From an uncultured Peptococcaceae bacterium (lineage in GTDB: Bacteria > Bacillota > Peptococcia > Peptococcales > Peptococcaceae): a DNA stretch of 6,203 bases. The stretch covers positions 1-6,203 of the forward strand of contig USPE01000115.1 in assembly GCA_900556545.1 (NCBI GenBank), written 5' to 3'. The notes under the pieces were generated by a model. It saw only the letters and a program-made list of their open reading frames with translations. It was not told the DNA's origin and made no database searches. Position numbers and translations under genes: made by a program. Within the stretch, counting starts at the first letter, position 1; each line of letters opens with the position of its first letter. Shown here piece after piece: positions 1 to 6,114 of this stretch.

Positions 1-729
1 TCCACCGATTACAAAGCGTCCTGTCGGATTGATAAAATATTTAGTATTTTCATCAAGGAATTCGGCCGGAATCACCGGTTTGATGACTTTCTCAATCACA
101 TCATGACGAATCTGTTCCAGAGAAGCTTCTCCTTTATGCTGCGTAGAAACCACCACTGCATCCACACGAACCGGCTTGTCATTTTCATATTCCACAGTGA
201 CCTGTGATTTGCCATCCGGCAGCAAATATGGGATCTCTCCGTTTTTCCGCATAGCTGTCAGCTGACGGGTCAAACCGTGCGCCAGATAAACAGGCAACGG
301 CATGTAGCTGTCGGTTTCATTGGTTGCATAACCGAACATCATGCCCTGGTCCCCGGCGCCGATAGCGTCAGCTTCGTCAATCTCGCCATTTTTTGCTTCC
401 AGCGCTTTATCAACGCCCATGGCAATATCAGGAGACTGCTCGTCAATAGAGGTCAGCACCGCACTTGTATTGCAGTCAAAACCATAGGTTGCATTGGTAT
501 AACCAATTTCCTTGATGGTTTCACGAACAATCTTAGGCATATCTACATAACAGCTTGTACTAATTTCGCCTGCAATCAAAGCCATCCCTGTTGTCAGGAA
601 GGTTTCACATGCTACACGGGCCATTGGGTCTTTTGCCACAATAGCGTCCAAAATGGCATCGGAAATCTGGTCAGCCATTTTATCAGGATGTCCTTCTGTT
701 ACTGATTCAGAAGTGAATAATTTACGCAT
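1..729 (-). CDS. metK: S-adenosylmethionine synthetase (methionine adenosyltransferase), C-terminal part cut by window edge
   Basis: This cytoplasmic enzyme makes S-adenosylmethionine from L-methionine and ATP, releasing phosphate and pyrophosphate. The frame is open from an ATG at 729 to base 1 and gives 243 residues, against about 390-400 for the family, so roughly the last 150 are outside the window. The N terminus carries the family motif FTSESVTEGHPDK (residues 5-17), which contributes the ATP- and metal-binding His and Asp. The signature GAGDQGMMFGYA lies at 124-135, and the last visible residues, NPTGRFVIGG (234-243), begin the glycine-rich loop region. AAGGAG at 744-739 sits 9 bases before the ATG and supports the start. 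The 66-base gap to coaBC has no terminator-like hairpin and is too short for a SAM riboswitch, so metK is probably expressed by read-through from the upstream genes. Identification is very secure. Confidence 0.98.
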   Translation of the reverse strand, partial: MRKLFTSESVTEGHPDKMADQISDAILDAIVAKDPMARVACETFLTTGMALIAGEISTSCYVDMPKIVRETIKEIGYTNATYGFDCNTSAVLTSIDEQSPDIAMGVDKALEAKNGEIDEADAIGAGDQGMMFGYATNETDSYMPLPVYLAHGLTRQLTAMRKNGEIPYLLPDGKSQVTVEYENDKPVRVDAVVVSTQHKGEASLEQIRHDVIEKVIKPVIPAEFLDENTKYFINPTGRFVIGG

Positions 730-795
730 TTTCCACAACTCCTTGAGTAAAAATATCTTGTTTTATTTAGTTCTGTTTCTTTCTTCACAATATGG

Positions 796-2007
796 TTACT
801 TTCTGTCTGTTTCACCATTCCGCATTTGATATACCTGCAATACCTGATCCAGAATTTTATCAGCAACCTGATCCTTGCTCAAAACCGGCAAAGGCGTTAC
901 GCTGCCGTCAGCACTGTACAGAATAATGCGGTTGGTATCCTTGCCAAACCCGCTGTGCTGTTCGGTAAGATCATTGGCTGCGATAAAATCTACCTGTTTT
1001 TGTTTTAACTTCCGCATTGCATTTTGCTGTATATCATTGGTTTCCGCAGCAAAGCCCACCAGAATCTGCTTTTCTTTATGAGCGCCCAGCCATGCTAAAA
1101 TATCCGGATTGCGCTCCAATTCCAATACCATATCCCCGTCGGATTTCTTGATTTTTTGCGCAGCTGCATGCTTAGGCCGATAATCAGCCACTGCTGCTGA
1201 TTTAATCACCACATCGGCGGTAGAAAACCGCTGCTGCCCAGCTGCAAACATATCCTGCGCCGACACAACAGGCACAAAATCAACACCGGAAGGCACCATC
1301 TGGGCAGAAGGCCCGCTGATTAACACAACCTCCGCACCCCGGTTGACAGCCTGCCGTGCAAGGGCGTAGCCCATCTTCCCGCTGCTGTGATTGGTGATAT
1401 ACCGCACCGGATCAATTACCTCGCGGGTAGGGCCGGCTGTTATCACAATGCGCAGCCCCTGCAGATCCTGCTGCCGCAATCGGCCGGTTACAGCAGCAAT
1501 ATGCACAGGCTCGGCCATTCGGCCCTTTCCCGATGTCCCGCAGGCCAGCTGACCTTCCTCAGGCTCTATCATATGATATCCTGCCTCTTTGAGCATAGCT
1601 ATATTGCGCTGCACCAAAGCATTGGCATACATCTGATCATTCATGGCCGGTGCAAGATAAACCGGAGCAGCAGCAGCCAGCACACAGGTAGACAACAAAT
1701 CATCCGCCAATCCCTGCGCTACTTTCCCGATAAAGTTTGCTGTAGCCGGTGCAATCAAAAAACAATCGGCCCATCGTGCCAGCCCGATATGCTCTACCTG
1801 CCACTGCGGATTTTCCTGCAGCGCAAACATATCACAATATACCGGATTACCCGACAGCGTTTGCAGCGTCAGCGGTGTAATAAACTGCTGCGCATGCTCT
1901 GTCATAATACAACGAACCTCATGCCCCTGTTTTACCAGCAACCGAACCAGCTCAGCCGACTTATATGCCGCAATACCGCCGGTAACACCTAAAATAATAT
2001 TGGCCAT
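796..2007 (-). CDS. coaBC: Bifunctional phosphopantothenoylcysteine decarboxylase / phosphopantothenate-cysteine ligase
   Basis: This protein catalyses two consecutive steps of coenzyme A synthesis. The C-terminal CoaB domain joins 4'-phosphopantothenate to cysteine using CTP, and the N-terminal flavin-dependent CoaC domain decarboxylates the product to 4'-phosphopantetheine. It is 403 residues, the usual full length. CoaC shows the flavin-binding start GVTGGIAAYKS (7-17), the likely catalytic His73 in VEHIGLARWAD, PATANFIGKVAQGLADD (87-103), PAMN with Asn123 (120-123), and the substrate-clamp motif ACGTSGKGRM with Cys156 (155-164). CoaB shows TAGPTREVIDPVR (190-202), NHSSGKMG (206-213), KSAAVADYRP (269-278), KIKK (285-288) and VGFAAET (317-323). 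All expected key residues are present. GGGGAG at 2021-2016 lies 8 bases before the ATG, and the N terminus begins directly at the first flavodoxin-like strand, so the start is well supported. It follows rpoZ by 36 bases, as in many Bacillota. Confidence 0.98.
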   Translation of the reverse strand: MANIILGVTGGIAAYKSAELVRLLVKQGHEVRCIMTEHAQQFITPLTLQTLSGNPVYCDMFALQENPQWQVEHIGLARWADCFLIAPATANFIGKVAQGLADDLLSTCVLAAAAPVYLAPAMNDQMYANALVQRNIAMLKEAGYHMIEPEEGQLACGTSGKGRMAEPVHIAAVTGRLRQQDLQGLRIVITAGPTREVIDPVRYITNHSSGKMGYALARQAVNRGAEVVLISGPSAQMVPSGVDFVPVVSAQDMFAAGQQRFSTADVVIKSAAVADYRPKHAAAQKIKKSDGDMVLELERNPDILAWLGAHKEKQILVGFAAETNDIQQNAMRKLKQKQVDFIAANDLTEQHSGFGKDTNRIILYSADGSVTPLPVLSKDQVADKILDQVLQVYQMRNGETDRK

Positions 2008-2043
2008 TGTGCTTTCTCCCCATAATCTCCCTGCTAAAAGAGC

Positions 2044-2250
2044 TTATTTAATGCCTTCTGTCGTTTGCTCATAAGTAATTTTATTTTCACCAATTTCCTG
2101 CAAAGCCATTGTCACCGGTTTTTTTGCATCGCCGGTATTCAATGCTTCCGAACCGTCAACAATTTCTCTGGCCCGTTTTGCAGCAGCGCAAACCAAAGAA
2201 TATTTGCTGTCAGCCTTTGTTAATAATTCATCAATTGTTGGTTCTACCAT
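2044..2250 (-). CDS. rpoZ: DNA-directed RNA polymerase omega subunit
   Basis: Omega is a small subunit that wraps the C-terminal tail of beta-prime and helps assembly and stability of RNA polymerase. With the start chosen here it is 68 residues, typical of the short Bacillota form. The fold signature is visible as PTIDELLTKADSKYSLV (4-20), AAKRAR (23-28) and the KPVTMALQEI segment (44-53). The open frame can be extended to an ATG at 2265, adding MEVFS. I reject that start because GGAGG at 2263-2259 overlaps the upstream ATG codon itself and stands 8 bases before the ATG at 2250, while nothing resembling a ribosome binding site precedes 2265. Related omega proteins also begin at MxxPSID-type sequence. 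It lies between gmk and coaBC, the standard context. Confidence 0.96.
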   Translation of the reverse strand: MVEPTIDELLTKADSKYSLVCAAAKRAREIVDGSEALNTGDAKKPVTMALQEIGENKITYEQTTEGIK

Positions 2251-2258
2251 ACTAAAAA

Positions 2259-2263
2259 CCTCC
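2259..2263 (-). promoter_or_regulatory. Ribosome binding site that sets the rpoZ start
   Basis: On the minus strand GGAGG is followed by 8 bases and then the ATG at 2250. Its first G is also the last base of the alternative ATG at 2265-2263. A ribosome positioned by this site would therefore start at 2250, not 2265. Confidence 0.85.
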
Positions 2264-2304
2264 ATGTCTATTGATTTTCTGTTTTTTATTGCTTACTTTT
2301 TTTA

Positions 2305-2916
2305 TTACTTGCTTAATGCGTCATCGCAATTGCGCCAGCTGCGGCATTTTTCTGCCACCAGAATAGCCTTCAATTTATTGGCAGCAGCGGTCACATCATC
2401 ATTGACGATCACATAATCATATTTACTTCTCTGCCCCAGTTCTTCCAGCGCACAGCTCAAACGTTTTTCCATTTCTTCCGCCGATTCCGTTCCTCTGCCG
2501 GACAGACGGCTGCGCAGTTCCTCCAAAGAAGGCGGCGCAATAAAAATCAAAATTGCTTCCGGCCAAGCTGCCCGCACCTGAAAAGCACCCTGCGGGTCTA
2601 TCTCCAAAATGCAATCATTGCCCCGTTCCAGCACTTCTTCTACATATTGCCGCGGTGTGCCGTAATAATTGTCATACACCTGGGCCCATTCCAAAAATCC
2701 TCCCTGCTCCCGCAGCTGTTCAAAGGTCTCTTTGTCATAGAAAAAGTATTCCCGTCCGTCTACCTCTCCATTCCGCGGATTTCTGGTTGTGGCAGAAATG
2801 GAATATTCTATCGAAACATCTTCACTGTTGCGGACAGCTGCACACACAGTCCCTTTTCCTGCACCAGAAGGACCGGACAGCACAATCAGAAGCCCTTTCT
2901 GTTTCTTCTGTTCCAT
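2305..2916 (-). CDS. gmk: Guanylate kinase
   Basis: Guanylate kinase phosphorylates GMP (and dGMP) to GDP with ATP, a cytoplasmic step in GTP supply that also affects (p)ppGpp balance. The protein has 203 residues, normal for the bacterial family. Visible elements in order: P-loop GPSGAGKGT (15-23); SATTR (41-45) and GREYFF (54-59) of the GMP-binding region; FLEWAQVYDNYYGT (74-87), containing the Glu and Tyr residues that usually contact GMP; LEIDPQGA (104-111), with the conserved Asp; APPS (127-130); the lid arginines in RSRLSGRG (135-142); and YDYVIVND (166-173). Pro108 occupies a position that is often Val, Ile or Trp in better-known homologues, probably without functional effect. A GAGGGAG sequence lies just upstream of the ATG (5 to 8 bases, depending on the alignment chosen). 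It follows remA by 26 bases and precedes rpoZ, matching the conserved remA-gmk-rpoZ order. Confidence 0.98.
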   Translation of the reverse strand: MEQKKQKGLLIVLSGPSGAGKGTVCAAVRNSEDVSIEYSISATTRNPRNGEVDGREYFFYDKETFEQLREQGGFLEWAQVYDNYYGTPRQYVEEVLERGNDCILEIDPQGAFQVRAAWPEAILIFIAPPSLEELRSRLSGRGTESAEEMEKRLSCALEELGQRSKYDYVIVNDDVTAAANKLKAILVAEKCRSWRNCDDALSK

Positions 2917-2942
2917 ATGGTCTCCCTCTCATTATTTCTATT

Positions 2943-3182
2943 TTACTCCGGATTCAACCTGCCGACTAATGTTTCCGGCTGAATTGCCGACAATATAATG
3001 TAGGCACTGTCGGTAAAAATAACCGCTCTGGTTTTTCGGCCATGGGTAACGTCAATAACCGAGCCCGCTTCCTTCGCCTCCTGTATCTGCCGTTTAATCG
3101 GCGCACTTTCCGGCGACACCACCGCTATAATTTTTTGCACCTGTACCATATTGTCAAATCCAACATTCATAAATGCATCCAT
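2943..3182 (-). CDS. remA: RemA family DNA-binding regulator (DUF370)
   Basis: RemA of Bacillus subtilis is a small ring-forming DNA-binding protein that activates biofilm matrix and osmoprotection genes. In other Bacillota its targets are mostly unknown, so the regulatory role here is inferred from family membership. The protein has 79 residues, a little shorter than the B. subtilis form (89 as I recall). It matches the family along its whole length: NVGFDN (6-11), the near-invariant SPESAPIKR (23-31), HGRKTRAV (47-54) and LSAIQPETL (64-72). Relative to the B. subtilis sequence as I recall it, two basic positions linked to DNA binding are lysine instead of arginine (Lys17 and Lys50), while Arg49 is kept. 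An unusually G-rich ribosome binding site, AAAGGGGG, ends 6 bases before the ATG. The gene sits 21 bases after yicC and 26 bases before gmk, its most common location. Confidence 0.95.
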   Translation of the reverse strand: MDAFMNVGFDNMVQVQKIIAVVSPESAPIKRQIQEAKEAGSVIDVTHGRKTRAVIFTDSAYIILSAIQPETLVGRLNPE

Positions 3183-3203
3183 CAGATTCCCCCTTTCAGG
3201 AGA

Positions 3204-4082
3204 TTATTCGATGTTCTGTACCTGCTCTCTCAGCTTTTCCAGCTCGCTTTTCATTTCTACTACCAAACGGCCTGTTTCCAAATCATTGGCTTTAGAACCA
3301 ATGGTGTTGGTTTCTCTGTTCATTTCCTGAATCAAGAAATCCAGCTTACGGCCAATGCTGTTATTTTGCGCTGCAATCTGATAAAACTGTTCAAAATGGC
3401 TCTGCAGCCGCACCAGTTCTTCATCAATACAGCTTTTCTCCGCAAAATAGGCAACTTCCTGCGCCAGCCGTTCCTGATCCACCGCTGTGCTGTTCAGCAA
3501 TTCGGCAATGCGATCTTCCAGCTTTTCTTTATATTCAGCCAACAACAACGGACTGCGGGTTTCTATTTGGGCGGTCAGCGTTTTCAATCCGGCAATTTTT
3601 TCTATCATATTTTGCTGAATATGAGCGCCTTCCTGCTCCCGCATTGCAATATGCTGCTCCATTGCCTGCCGCAATACCTGCTCCATCAACGGCCAGATTT
3701 CCTGCATATCCAATTCTTCCTCTTCCTTGCAGATAACATCCGGCAGCGTCACCAGCCGATAAGGGTCCGGCTTGTAAACTGCACCGGGAATCAATGCTGC
3801 CAGCTGCGCCATCGCCTGATGGTACGCCAACGCACGCTGCTGATCAACCTGCACCGGCTTGGCCGCCTCGGTCATCTCCTGGGTGCGCACAAACACATCC
3901 ACCTTACCCCGTTCAATATACCCGCTGATCACTTTTTTCATTTTATCTTCCAGCGCCAGAAACTGTCTGGGCTGTTTGATGGTAATTTCACTATACCGAT
4001 GATTGACAGCCTTTACTTCGACTACAATACGCAGCGCGCCATTATCGCCTTCGCCTCGTCCATATCCTGTCATACTTCTCAT
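3204..4082 (-). CDS. yicC: YicC/YloC family endoribonuclease
   Basis: The family includes E. coli YicC and B. subtilis YloC, which have been described as endoribonucleases; YicC affects turnover of the small RNA RyhB. The substrate in this organism is unknown. The 292-residue length is typical. The N-terminal domain starts with SMTGYGRGEG (3-12), followed by VEVKAVNHRY (21-30) and RGKVDV (58-63). The middle, about 120-200, is rich in Glu, Gln and Lys and reads as long helices. The C-terminal domain (DUF1732) has DEELVRLQSHFEQF (220-233), a Glu/His-containing segment, and the signature GRKLDFLIQEMNRETNTIGSK (244-264, here given as a landmark). GGAGG at 4097-4093 is 10 bases before the ATG. The gene heads the conserved yicC-remA-gmk-rpoZ-coaBC series. 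The 64-base AT-rich gap before it is the best place in the window for a promoter, but I could not find a convincing -35/-10 pair. Confidence 0.96.
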   Translation of the reverse strand: MRSMTGYGRGEGDNGALRIVVEVKAVNHRYSEITIKQPRQFLALEDKMKKVISGYIERGKVDVFVRTQEMTEAAKPVQVDQQRALAYHQAMAQLAALIPGAVYKPDPYRLVTLPDVICKEEEELDMQEIWPLMEQVLRQAMEQHIAMREQEGAHIQQNMIEKIAGLKTLTAQIETRSPLLLAEYKEKLEDRIAELLNSTAVDQERLAQEVAYFAEKSCIDEELVRLQSHFEQFYQIAAQNNSIGRKLDFLIQEMNRETNTIGSKANDLETGRLVVEMKSELEKLREQVQNIE

Positions 4083-4135
4083 TGTTCTCAGGCCTCCAGA
4101 AAAATTCTACCTTATATTGTAACCGATTCATGTTT

Positions 4136-4161
4136 AAAAAGAAAGGTTATCTTTTCTTTTT
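4136..4161 (-). terminator. Weak AT-rich hairpin with T-run at the ygiQ stop codon (possible attenuator or terminator)
   Basis: On the minus strand the arms are AAAAAGAAAAG (4161-4151) and CCTTTCTTTTT (4146-4136), with a 4-base loop (4150-4147) made of the last base of the Arg codon plus the TAA stop. Nine consecutive base pairs form at the base of the stem, then one A-C mismatch and one G-C pair at the loop. The run of five T closes the right arm. The stem has only two G-C pairs, so it would be weaker than a normal intrinsic terminator. The arm also encodes the Lys-rich end of YgiQ, so part of the symmetry could be chance. Confidence 0.3.
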
Positions 4162-6114
4162 AGACTTTCTTTTTTGTTTTTCTTCTTGCTTACGCTTATC
4201 CATTTTTCCTGATTTTCCTTGCGGATATTGTTTTGACTGCCCCTTTGTCGGAGCGGCGCTCTTTTTGCCCGCACCCGGTTTTCTGGGTTCCCTGCTGCCG
4301 CCTTCCGCCTTGTTGCCTTTGCCGGGCCGAATCAGGCATTTGGGGCCAAAACCAATCAAATCTTCCCGTCCGGCCTTCACCAGCGCTTCGTACACCAACT
4401 GATAATTTTTAGGGTTGCGGTACTGCATCAGCGCTCGCTGCATGGCTTTTTCGTGAGGATCGCGGGGCACATACACCGGCTCCATGGTGCGGGGATCATA
4501 GCCGCTGTAATACATAGCGGTGGCCATACTGCCGGGGGTAGGAATAAAGTCCTGCACCTGCTCCGGATTATAGCCAATATCACGAATATACTCTGCCAAA
4601 ATAACCGCATCCTGCAAGGTACAGCCGGGATGGCTGGACATAAAATAAGGCACCAGATACTGTTCCTTCCCCACCCGCTTGTTATAATCAAAATATCGTT
4701 TCACAAAGCCGTCAAACACCTTGCGCTGCGGTTTCCCCATATAATACAGCGCATTGGGCGCCACATGCTCCGGCGCTACCTTCAGCAGGCCGCTGATATG
4801 GAACTGGCACATTTCATCAAAAAAAGTAGGATCGGGGTCCGCCATAATATAATCAAACCGAACGCCGGAACGGATAAATACCTTTTTCACCTTTTCCAGA
4901 TTCCGGACTGTGCGCAAAATGTCCAGATATTCTTTGTGATCCACAATCAGATTGGGGCAAATATCAGGAAACAGACACTGCCGTTCCTTGCAGGCACCCA
5001 CCTGCATCTGCTTTTTGCAGGACATATTGCGGAAATTACCCGTCGGGCCTCCCACATCATGGATATAGCCCTTGAAATTAGGCAGCCTAGTCATTAACAC
5101 AGCTTCTTCCACAATGGACTTCTTACTGCGGTTTTGGATAATCCGTCCCTGATGAAAATTAATGGCACAGAAGGTACATCCGCCAAAGCAGCCTCTGTGA
5201 TCGGTGATGCTGAACTCCACTTCCTGCAGCGCAGGAATGCCGCCTGCTTTTTCGTAACGGGGATGATAGGTGCGCTGAAAAGGCAGCTGATAGATGGCAT
5301 CCATTTCTTTTTGCTCCAGCGGTTTGGCCGGCGGCATTTGAATCAGATACCGGTCTCCGTGGGGCTGCACCAGAATCTTGCCCAAAAACGGATTCTGCTC
5401 CCGGTTTTGAATGGCAAAGGCTTCGGCAAATTTCTTTTTGTCCCTGCTCACTTCCTCAAAGCTGGGCAGAACCACATAGTCTCCCTTTTGGGGCAGTGTA
5501 TCGCTCCAATAACAAGTGCCCTGCACATTGCGCATTTTATGCAAAGGCCATCCCCTAGCAAACCCATGACTCAAATATTGCAGCTGATGCTCGCTCATGC
5601 CGTACATCAGCAAATCGGCGCCGGAGGTCTGCATAATGGACGGACGCACACCGTCCTCCCAGTAATCATAATGGGCAAATCGGCGCAGACTGGCCTCCAC
5701 GCCGCCAATCATCAAAGGCACATCGGGATAAGCCTGCCGCACCAGCTGGCAATACACATCAACAGCTCTATCCGGCCGCAGCCCTTTTTGCCCGCCCGGC
5801 GAATAGGCATCGCTGCTGCGGGGCTTCTTGGCAGCAGTATAGTGATTGACCATGGAATCAATATTGCCGCTGCCCACCAAAAAGGCATACCGGGGACAGC
5901 CAAAGATCTTCATACTTTCACAGCGGGTCACATCAGGCTGGGCAATGATACCCACCCGAAACCCTTCCCGCTCCAATAAACGGGCAATCAGCGCCGTTCC
6001 AAAACTGGGATGGTCCACATAAGCATCTCCTGATACCACTACAAAATCCAGTTCATCCCAGCCTCTGCTGCGGGCCTCTTTCATATTTACCGGTAAAAAA
6101 AGATGTTCATGCAT
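4147..6114 (-). CDS. ygiQ: YgiQ family radical SAM protein (UPF0313), function unknown
   Basis: This is a predicted radical SAM enzyme; the family has no established reaction that I know of. The 655 residues show an N-terminal region typical of YgiQ (FLPVN near 6-10, GWDELD 18-23, GDAYVDHPSFG 29-39, GFRVGIIAQPD 51-61), GGVEASLRR (137-145), then the radical SAM core with the 4Fe-4S motif CFGGCTFC (Cys309, Cys313, Cys316). Four further cysteines (366, 375, 380, 386) follow the core motif closely, ending in PDIC. Later landmarks are KVAPEH (445-450), GKEQYLVPYF (482-491), SSHPG (493-497) and MYYSGYDP (534-541). From about residue 597 the chain becomes a low-complexity, strongly basic tail ending KRKSKKKR, probably disordered. 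The ATG at 6114 has GGAG (6125-6122) 7 bases upstream and overlaps the preceding oxidase gene by 8 bases, which suggests translational coupling. Family assignment is firm; substrate and role are unknown. Confidence 0.95.
   Translation of the reverse strand: MHEHLFLPVNMKEARSRGWDELDFVVVSGDAYVDHPSFGTALIARLLEREGFRVGIIAQPDVTRCESMKIFGCPRYAFLVGSGNIDSMVNHYTAAKKPRSSDAYSPGGQKGLRPDRAVDVYCQLVRQAYPDVPLMIGGVEASLRRFAHYDYWEDGVRPSIMQTSGADLLMYGMSEHQLQYLSHGFARGWPLHKMRNVQGTCYWSDTLPQKGDYVVLPSFEEVSRDKKKFAEAFAIQNREQNPFLGKILVQPHGDRYLIQMPPAKPLEQKEMDAIYQLPFQRTYHPRYEKAGGIPALQEVEFSITDHRGCFGGCTFCAINFHQGRIIQNRSKKSIVEEAVLMTRLPNFKGYIHDVGGPTGNFRNMSCKKQMQVGACKERQCLFPDICPNLIVDHKEYLDILRTVRNLEKVKKVFIRSGVRFDYIMADPDPTFFDEMCQFHISGLLKVAPEHVAPNALYYMGKPQRKVFDGFVKRYFDYNKRVGKEQYLVPYFMSSHPGCTLQDAVILAEYIRDIGYNPEQVQDFIPTPGSMATAMYYSGYDPRTMEPVYVPRDPHEKAMQRALMQYRNPKNYQLVYEALVKAGREDLIGFGPKCLIRPGKGNKAEGGSREPRKPGAGKKSAAPTKGQSKQYPQGKSGKMDKRKQEEKQKRKSKKKR

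Noticed and set aside
277..705. Plus-strand open frame of 142 codons opposite metK
   Set aside because: Antisense to the unmistakable MetK N-terminal domain, with no supporting ribosome binding site or family resemblance.
730..795. Possible promoter upstream of metK (TTGTGA at 790-785)
   Set aside because: The -35-like hexamer matches 4 of 6 positions, but no good -10 lies 16-18 bases downstream. In such an AT-rich gap this level of match is expected by chance.
1387..1992. Plus-strand open frame of 201 codons opposite coaBC
   Set aside because: Fully antisense to the CoaC and early CoaB domains; Cys-, Arg- and Gln-rich without motif. A shadow.
3042..4163. Plus-strand open frame of 373 codons opposite yicC
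   Set aside because: It lies antisense to a clear, full-length YicC family gene, reads as Phe-, Leu-, His- and Gln-rich sequence with no domain, and has no ribosome binding site. It is a reading-frame shadow.
5134..5979. Plus-strand open frame of 281 codons opposite ygiQ
   Set aside because: It overlaps the radical SAM core of YgiQ in antisense, with His-, Gln- and Leu-rich low-information sequence and no recognisable family. A shadow of ygiQ codon usage.
6061..6114. Cobalamin-binding motif at the YgiQ N terminus
   Set aside because: The AYVDHPSFG segment (5994-6024 region by codon position) recalls B12-dependent radical SAM proteins, but the canonical DxHxxG spacing is not present, so B12 use cannot be claimed.
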